From Oegoconia quadripuncta (taxonomy: Eukaryota; Arthropoda; Insecta; Lepidoptera; Autostichidae): a stretch of 64,000 nt of DNA. The DNA lies in assembly GCA_949316235.1 (NCBI GenBank), contig OX438745.1:2609001-2673000 (forward strand), written 5' to 3'. A program made the translations under genes and the position numbers. Under the pieces are notes generated by a model, which worked only from the letters and a program-made list of their open reading frames with translations, was not told where the DNA came from and did no database searches. Every line of letters begins with the position of its first letter. Position 1 is the first letter of the stretch. Positions 57,150-64,000 of the stretch are shown in pieces.

Positions 57150-58030
57150 CAATCAATAGTTTGTAAGATTTTCTCAATTAAAGGTACCTTTGCTCTTTAC
57201 TTTGTGTTTATTTTATTTTATTTTCTTGGGAAAACCAACAGCTGTTTTACAAATTATCACTTAAACTAAGAAACTGAAAGCCAATTAGAGGTTTCCACTG
57301 ATAGAACCTGCTTAAACTTAATAAAAAATAAAAAACTATACATTGCAATCAGAGAACGGTTGGAAAAATTAATCTAATTATAAACAATCTATAGATAGGA
57401 TATCCTTGCATCGCCAATCCATAAAACAACCGGGTCACAATAAGTTAAGGGTTTAATAAGTTACTCTTATACAATCTAATTTAAAAAAGTTTATCAATAA
57501 AATAATATTAACGATTTAAATTGTACCTTGTGTACTTCCTAACTAACTTAACAGATTAAATAATTTGCCGAGTTGAGATTACAGTATAATATTAACAATA
57601 TAAACAAGCTAATGCGTCTCCAAAGAACCTTTTAATCTTCGAACTATTTATTATCTACGCAACACAAAAATAGACATCACAAAAAACCCAAAATGTGAGA
57701 CGTAACAATCGTCGGTTCTCTTTTTCAAACAAAGTTCGAACTTGTTTCCCGCGCAATTTGTCAGAGGTTCGTTTCGGTTTCGCTCCGTCATTAAAACAAT
57801 TACGAAGTGACGTTATCAAACTGTCAAAGCGTAAAAAAGGAGAAAAAAAAACTTCCTTGAACTGAACTGGAAATAGGTTTACTTCAGTTTAGAAAAAAGG
57901 GAACGCCATTAATTTAATTAATACTTTAGGTTGGGACTGGTAATGAAAGAATAAATGACTTACTTATAAAATGAAAATAGGGCGGTGGGTAGGTACTTGC
58001 TTAACGTTTGTATCATATAAAAAGAAGTTA
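57150..58030. other. No gene seen; possible LINE 3' scrap at the start
   Basis: 57200-57330 (TTTATTTTCTTGGGAAAACCAACAGC) resembles 36320-36440 in layout. The rest is AT-rich without coding signal. Confidence 0.35.
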
Positions 58031-58044
58031 TATTTTTTTTCGCT

Positions 58045-58430
58045 TAAGGCGCAGTTCCATTATGCAAGTTACTTGTACACATATTGCATATAGCATGCAA
58101 CTTTAACAATGGAAAAGAAACCTGCATACAAGCTACAAGTTGCATGTATAGTTTGAACTTATACATTTTTAATCAAATTACGTGCAAATTGAACGCGCAA
58201 ATGTTAGTTGCACGTTTCGAATTACAAACAAGTGACGTGTACCTACGCGCATAATTAGTGTCTGTCGCTGTACAAATTATCGAAACATAATGAGACAAGA
58301 GAAAACCAACATCTTTATTGAGGAGTATCATCGAAACGAATGTTTTTCTCTGCTTTATGCAAGTAAAACCTGCATGTACGTAACGCCTCGAATACAAGTT
58401 TCCAATGCAAGCAACTTGTACGCATATGCC
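58045..58430. repeat. Inverted-repeat element with GCAAGTTACTTGTAC-like ends
   Basis: CCATTATGCAAGTTACTTGTACAC at the left and CCAATGCAAGCAACTTGTACGC at the right, with inner GCATGCAAC and GTTGCATG motifs. It looks like a MITE or nested hairpin. The boundaries are uncertain. Confidence 0.35.
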
Positions 58431-58559
58431 AATACCTTCTATTTCACTTAACGAATATTACCTATTTTTTACTTACGGTAAAAAAACTCACCGGTATACA
58501 CATACATGTACAGGTGAATAGCTAATTTTTAACAAAAAATCATTTTTTAATTATCTTAT

Positions 58560-58920
58560 GTCACCTAAATATTAAAACTTAACTGACCAATTGTTCAAAA
58601 TGATGACCATTGTTCTCGATACTTACCTGGATTCGACTTCTCAAGGGTTGTACTGCATTCAGCATTACAAAATTATTGATTCCGTTTACAATATTTTCCA
58701 AAGATATCAATTGCATTATACGTGTCTTTGTAGATTTCGTTTTTTACATAACCCCAGAGAAAAACTAACTGAAATTAGAACTTCCTTAAGTTTGTCGTAA
58801 GTCATTCATTATCTTCCAGAATTCGTTCCTTATTAGCGACTCTATCGAATGGTGTAATAATACTGTTTTTTTTTTTAAATCAACGGGTTCGATTCCTGGC
58901 TAGGCATACTATTAATTTTT
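58560..58920 (+). pseudogene. Diverged relative of the 1-kb TIR element
   Basis: AAAATGATGACCATTG, TTTTTTACATAACCCCAGAG and GGGTTCGATTCC parallel the interior and arm of the 14.3, 26.1 and 56.1 kb copies. An end-like GGCATAGTCCTGGGACGCCTGTATA occurs far right at 61413-61437. It is probably an old, rearranged copy. Confidence 0.4.
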
Positions 58921-59749
58921 CAAAAATCCAATGATCCAGTTTTAGCTTTCATCAAGGCATCAGGCTCCTTTGAGTACTTTTCGCTATTCCTCATAGTTCA
59001 GGTTTTGGCCACTAGGCCCACTTAAATTCAACCTGTCTGTATATATATATATATATAATAATTGAACAGACTCAATGTTAATTATGTTTATAAAATATTG
59101 GCAACATTGAATAATTTAATAACTGACACTGTAAGACTATTACAAATAAATCTGATATATATATATATATACGTACCCTGTATATATATCCTTACCACAT
59201 GTCTCAAATGCCGTTATAAGTAGATTCGAAAGAACATACCTTTATTAAGTAACCGTTAAAAAATATTTCATTTTTTGCGATCACGGATTAACTAACGACA
59301 TAATTCAGAAACACACGCTGTAGCGATAAAGAGAACTCATTAGTTATCTAAACAGCGTAGATTAGTAGGATTAGTGGAGATTTCCGAACGCGACCACCCG
59401 CGCGTGACAGCTGTCAGTTTTGGCAGCAAACTGGAAAAGTACGATATTGCGAATCAATTTGAGTAAGCTTATGTGCGTGTTGATTTTATATAATACTTAC
59501 CATTAAACATAATATTATTATTTTTATTATTATGTACAATGTAATAAAGAGACCAACAAACCCAAGCTAGCCTGGAAGATATTTTCTATAAGAAAGAGAC
59601 AACCTGAGCATTGAAGTGGAAACGGAGTTAATTCGGGTTAAGCAGAAAATTGTGCGCAATAGAAAACATATCGAATACTAAACATTAAATAAACATATAA
59701 ATTATAAACTTAGGTCCATAAAATATATAAGAAATAACAAAATTTTTAT

Positions 59750-60240
59750 TACTAGCTTTTCAGCCGCGGTTCGCCTACGTCGAATATCTTTATTGCGGAT
59801 ATGTTTAATTTATTTACGCCGCTGGAACTACTCCCTTCATCGGAATAAAACATATCCTATATTTTAATCAAGGATTGTTATGTTAATTGCTATTGTTTTG
59901 TAATATGTAATATAAGATGTAGTATTGTTGTAAGGATGGAGACTAGTTGAAAAGATGTGTTGTTGCGGAGTTTCTTGTCGCTTCTTCTCCCTAACCATAA
60001 CACCTTGTGAAGCGATGTAGTTAAAAAAAGGAAAATAGCATGTTGACTTTCAATAAGTGATATTTTTGTATCCTACATTGAATAAAATATTTTTGATTTT
60101 GATTTTTTGATTTTGATTCCATCCATATACCCAATTTATATACATATAAATGACTATTTTTATATACATATTAATTACTATTTAACATACAAACTTTCGA
60201 ATTTCTAATATTAGTTAGACCAGATAGACACATAATATAG
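59750..60240 (-). mobile_element. Dispersed repeat split by a LINE 3' end
   Basis: ACTAGCTTTTCAGCCGCGG...GGAATAAAACATATCC lies left and CCATCCATATACCC...ACAAACTTTCGAATTTCTAA right. Both match the 21745-21930 family in reverse. Between them is a forward LINE end (59935-60117: TTGCGGAGTTTCTTGTCGC...ATTGAATAAAATATTTTTG) with a TTTTGA tail. Confidence 0.55.
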
Positions 60241-60479
60241 CCCAGGGAAAATGCGGTAAAAAAAAAAATGTCTGTAAAAAATTTGCTTAGCTAGACAATT
60301 CAGAACCGACTTATATATATTTGCTATCTTATAGAGGTATATTAGAGATGTAATTGTGATTAAACTTAAAAAAAACGAGCGCTTTGTCTAGATGTCTAGA
60401 TTTTTTTAGGTAACCCTATTTATAATTTGTATTTTAATAATAAATACTAACTGATTTAAATAAATACTAAAGATTTTCG

Positions 60480-60600
60480 GTTGAATTCGGCTATGGTTTC
60501 TAGTGGAAAGTTGTTCGTAATCAGGAGTGGAGGCACCAGCCGAAATAACTTCCATACTAAAGGCGGTTTCAGAATGGTTTACTTTGTATGGGTAATCGAA
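60480..60600. mobile_element. MITE fragment (CCTTTAGTATGGAAGT family)
   Basis: GGAAAGTTGTTCGTAATCAGG...ACTTCCATACTAAAGGCGG and then GGGTAATCGAATC, where the 22-bp array begins. Confidence 0.5.
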
Positions 60601-60729
60601 TCTTGCTGGCCATCTAATCGAATCTTGCTGGCCATCTAATGGAATCTTGCTGGCCATCTAATCGAATCTTGCTGGCCATCTAATCGAATCTTGCTGGCCA
60701 TCTAATCGAATCTTGCTGGCCATCTAATC
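60598..60729. repeat. 22-bp minisatellite, six copies
   Basis: GAATCTTGCTGGCCATCTAATC repeated six times with one C/G change in the second unit. The minus strand reads through as a repeat peptide, an artefact. Confidence 0.95.
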
Positions 60730-60814
60730 GGTCCATTTGTACCATTTCCATATTCATATTCCAAGTACGAAAATATTAAAAAAAAAAAATCATAAAAAAT
60801 CATAAATCATAAAA

Positions 60815-61110
60815 TCAAAAATATTTTATTCAATGTAGGATACAGAAATATCACTTATTGAAAGTCAACATATTATTTTTTTTTAAACTACATCGCTTCG
60901 CAAGGTGTTATGGTTAGGGAGAAGAAGCGACAAGAAACTCCGCAACAACACATCTTTTCAATTTGTTTCCATCTTTATAATAATATTACATTTTATATAA
61001 CATATTACAAAACAATAGCAATTAACATAACGACCAGCTAACACCAGACCTCCTTATGGCCTAAATAATCTTCTATCCTGTAATAACCCTTCTTACACAG
61101 AGCTTCTTAA
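60815..61110 (-). mobile_element. LINE 3' end
   Basis: AATATTTTATTCAATGTAGG...GGAGAAGAAGCGACAAGAAA, very close to 25600-25860. The tail is a run of CATAAAAAATCATAAATC units. Confidence 0.65.
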
Positions 61111-61803
61111 TTCAGAAAGTCGCTATTTTTCGAACGTCCTCGTCGGCAATAAATAATATCCTTGAAATTTGAATCAAACATTTTACGTTATTCCTGTCTT
61201 TTAAGATACTATGTTACTTCAGAGGAATTATAATGTTTTGTCCATTCTTTCGATTGGCATCATAAAAATACGGGGTGTGTTTTTTTCACATTCGAGTCGG
61301 TTGGATTCCCAAACGAAGCAAATAATTTTTGGAAAATCTTAGAATGCAGTACTACTAGCTCTAAAAAATAAAATAAAGTCTCGTATTTATATATTATATA
61401 CCTACAATATTTAAGGCATAGTCCTGGGACGCCTGTATACGAAGGAGAGGATACCTATTCGAAAAACCTCGTTAAGTTAAAATCATTAAAACCGCATATT
61501 TTCCTTAGGTTTACGATGTTTGATCAAATATGGCAACCCTGGAACCCCTTGACCTTTTAACACTCCGACATAATCGTATTCTCCAAAGCAATTTGTCGCT
61601 AAATATTGGAAATGAGTTACTGAGCAAAAACTTCCCCTCGTTAGTTTTTTCTTAGAACGTTAAATTTATTTTATTTTTATGAGCCTTTAAACTTAGCTGG
61701 AGTGAGGATGCACATGTCGGATATTTGTAATGCATTTAGGAGATAGACTATGGACGGATAGTGCAGTAGGTAAGTCTATAAGGTTCGTGACAATCATTAT
61801 AGA

Positions 61804-62484
61804 GGGTGAATTTGAATTCGTGTAATTCCCTTTAACTGGTGACGTCACTCTCGATTACGAACAACTTTCCCTTTTTTTTTTTAAATGAGAGGGCGGCAAA
61901 CGTGCATGCGGGTCACCTGATGGAAAGCAATCACCGCCGCCCATGGACACCCGCAACACCAAAAGGGTCACAGATGCGTTGCCGGCCTTTGAGGAAGGTG
62001 TAGGCTCGTTTCTTGAAGGTTCCAATGTCGTACTCGTTCGGGAATACCGCTGCCGGAAGTCCGTTCCACAGGGTGGTCGTACGCGGTAGGAAGTTTCTTG
62101 AGAAACGTACAGTGGTAGACTTCCACTCATCCAGGTGATGTGGATGGAAATTTAATTTTCGGCGAGAAGTGTATCGGTTAAATTGAACCTAAAGGAACAA
62201 TAGTCGAATTCCTAAAAAAAAATTCGATTACCCATACCAACCATTCTGAAACCGCCTTTAGTATGGAAGTCCAACAATCGGCTGGTGACTCCAGTCCTGT
62301 TTACGAACAACTTTCCACTAGGAACCATAGCCGAATTCAACCGAAAATCTTTGGACTTCCGTACTAAAGGTAGTCTCAAAATGGTTACTTGATATGGGTC
62401 GTCTATTGTTCCTTGGGGAAAGTTGTTCGTAATCTGAAGTGGAGTCAACAGTAAATAGGAATTACACGAATTCAAATTCACCGG
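61804..62484. mobile_element. TIR element (GGTGAATTTGAATTCGTG ends) with nested insertion
   Basis: The left arm GGTGAATTTGAATTCGTGTAATTCC...GAACAACTTTCCC and the right arm GGGGAAAGTTGTTCGTAATC...GAATTCAAATTCACC are inverted over about 70 bp. The inner arms carry CCTTTAGTATGGAAGTCC. A retroelement 3' end lies at 61868-62160 inside the left side. Confidence 0.65.
61868..62160 (-). mobile_element. Retroelement 3' end nested in the TIR element
   Basis: A T run, then GAGAGGGCGGCAAACGTGCATGCGGG...TGCGTTGCCGGCCTTTGAGG...AAGTCCGTTCCACAGGGTGG. The poly-T is the reversed poly-A tail. Shorter relatives are at 31755 and 63318. Confidence 0.6.
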
Positions 62485-62577
62485 TAGATAGGATATATTT
62501 TAAATTAAAATACCTAATTGAATTGAAAATTTTGAAAACCGCGCGAACAAATGATTATATCGTCCAGGTAGATTAGA

Positions 62578-62760
62578 AAGAAAGAAAGAAAGAAAGAAAG
62601 GAAGTATTTATTTGGATTTCTGTTATAAAGATGTATACATACGTAAGTTTACAATACCTAAATCCACTCAGCATGTGTCGGGTTGGAGTAACCACGATGC
62701 TGGTATTCTGTGGAGCCGAATGACAGAGTGGTGCCACTGTACTACTTAATATTAACAACT
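62578..62760 (-). mobile_element. LINE 3' end with (TTTC)n tail
   Basis: AGAAAGAAAGAAAGAAAGG, then TATTTATTTGGATTTCTG. The tail style matches 29757-30080. Confidence 0.5.
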
Positions 62761-62935
62761 CTCCATATCAACTACCTATAAAGATCTATTTTTTTAATGA
62801 ATATAATTGTAGTGCTTTCTTAACTAATATTTAAATACTTATCTATCTATTGTAGATTAAAGCAAAATATAGTGTTAAAAGCAAATATGGCTAAGAACGT
62901 TATCTCCGTCATCATTTGCCTGCCCTTATCCCACT

Positions 62936-63199
62936 CTAGGTAGGGTCGGCACAACATGTCATCCTCTTCCACTCTCCTCTATCAGCCGTCATCTCCGTAC
63001 TCACCCCTTTCACACACATATCATTCCTCACGCAGTCTACCCACACCTTCTTTGGTCTTCCTCTACCTCTGTATCCCTCCACATTCATACTTAACACTCG
63101 TCTTGTTACGTGCCTTTCATCCCTCCTCATAATGTGCGCAAACCATGCTAACCTATTACTCCTCAGCTTTTCTGTTTCTCTCTTTTCTGAGAATTTCAA
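62936..63199 (-). pseudogene. RTE-type LINE C-terminal remnant
   Basis: Minus-strand frame of 87 codons: KLRSNRLAWFAHIMRRDERH, then EGYRGRGRPKKVWVDCVRND, TEMTADRGEWKRMTCCADPT. This is the characteristic end of an RTE-like reverse transcriptase polyprotein. The frame is open, but only the last part of the element is present. Confidence 0.75.
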
Positions 63200-63394
63200 A
63201 TTATCGTTAAAAGTGGGCCTTTTTATAATCGTGAATTATGGAAAATCACCTTTTTGAAAGCTATTTCGGTATTACTTCTAATTAGCTTTTAGTCTTCTCG
63301 AATGCAGGTCAGAATTTTTTTTTATATGAGAGGGCGGCAAACGAGCATTCGGGTCACCTGATGGAAAGCAATCACCGCCGCCCTTCTTTCTGTA

Positions 63395-63455
63395 TTTAAA
63401 AAGAAATCTTAATTTATCCAATGGAGGCGCCACTGGACGGAATAGGACCTCTTAA
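63395..63455. mobile_element. Single end of the TTAA-flanked MITE family
   Basis: AATTTATCCAATGGAGGCGCCACTGGACGG...CCTCTTAA matches the right end at 32845-32894. Confidence 0.5.
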
Positions 63456-63719
63456 TTACTTTTTCCGCGACCGGTCGCTTCACTAGAATGAAACTTTGTT
63501 ATAGTATTTTGTGACGTTACCACAGAATATTAGTTAGATTAGATGTAAAGATAGATATAATTATTGAGGATATAAGTGTTTCATTGTTTTGTAGATGTAA
63601 GTAATCCGTATTTATTTATGTGCATGCATTTTAAATTTAATGATTGTGCCCTAGCAGGGTTTATGTTTGATATCTAGAAATATTTATATCATACGTAACA
63701 TAAATGCAATTAATTGAAA

Positions 63720-63835
63720 TTAAACCGTTCTCAAGATTGAGATGACCTCAAGTTGGCGCTGTAAAACTGTATCAAAATAATAGTATTGAGACTGAGACGC
63801 ACTATCAATCTCAAGATCGATTTATTAATATGGGC
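63720..63835. mobile_element. PIF/Harbinger-like MITE, eroded
   Basis: TAAACCGTTCTCAAGATTGAG...CTCAAGATCGATTTATTAATATGGGC. The left terminus is lost. Confidence 0.55.
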
Positions 63836-64000
63836 TACCGATAGTACAAAACGTATCAAAAAAATGTTTTTGTTAAATGCAAGTATTACTTTTAATAATG
63901 TTGTGGTGTAATGTATCTATTTGGGGTACACAGGACCTCCGACGCAGTTCAATGCCTAATGGAAGGGGGACGTCAAAACAAACCAATTTATATGCTTTGT

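Noticed and set aside
56905..57270. Plus-strand frame MSSFSKMFHL as a gene
   Set aside because: The same peptide appears on the opposite strand at the other end of the element. It is an inverted-arm artefact.

Overview
This window is AT-rich invertebrate nuclear DNA, almost certainly from a lepidopteran insect. The genes have GT-AG introns and insect-like proteins. The spaces between and inside them are packed with tRNA-headed SINEs, truncated LINE 3' ends with microsatellite tails, and short inverted-repeat transposons (MITEs). There are no bacterial operons, CRISPR arrays, rRNA genes or credible stand-alone tRNA genes. Lepidoptera is inferred from the style of the repeats and was not confirmed by a search.

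Three protein-coding genes are well supported. (1) Rpt4/PSMC6, a 26S proteasome base ATPase, lies on + at 18555-31172 in nine coding exons that splice in frame to 396 residues. (2) A TAB1-like adaptor, a PP2C-fold pseudophosphatase that should bind the kinase TAK1, lies on - at 34099-41028 in six coding exons giving 451 residues. (3) The beta subunit of the nascent polypeptide-associated complex (BTF3/bicaudal) lies on - at 49148-49675 as one 175-codon exon. Together they are housekeeping proteolysis, stress/immune signalling and nascent-chain handling. They are neighbours but nothing suggests they are co-regulated.

Weaker coding signals are: the possible 3' end of a membrane-protein gene with three alternative last exons at 361-1063 (+); decayed units around 10.4-13.9 kb that encode a signal-peptide-like start; an OTU-protease-like fragment at 44520-44633 (-); and a polyadenylated retrocopy candidate at 50188-50458.

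Layout. 0-2.7 kb: candidate terminal exons, LINE ends, nested SINEs. 2.8-3.5 kb: a 0.7-kb pentanucleotide array continuous with a LINE tail. 4-9.6 kb: SINEs, an inverted SINE pair and a 190-bp tandem repeat. 10-15.6 kb: decayed inverted units, a MITE inserted in a SINE with a clear TAA duplication, and a 1-kb terminal-inverted-repeat (TIR) element. 18.5-31.2 kb: Rpt4, its introns filled with LINE ends, a mariner relic, SINEs and a second 1-kb element. 31-34 kb: SINE, MITEs and a decayed LINE. 34-41 kb: TAB1-like gene, with SINEs and a minisatellite in its introns. 41-48 kb: a 128-bp MITE, a 628-bp near-perfect inverted repeat and the OTU fragment. 48-50 kb: BTF3. 50-64 kb: repeats, including the third 1-kb element, a 22-bp minisatellite and nested MITEs.

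Repeat families are given working names. SINE-A has a head resembling GTGTAGTGGTTAG...GGTTCGAATCC. SINE-B has a head resembling CCTCCGTGGCTCAATG...GGTTCGATCCC. No database names are claimed.
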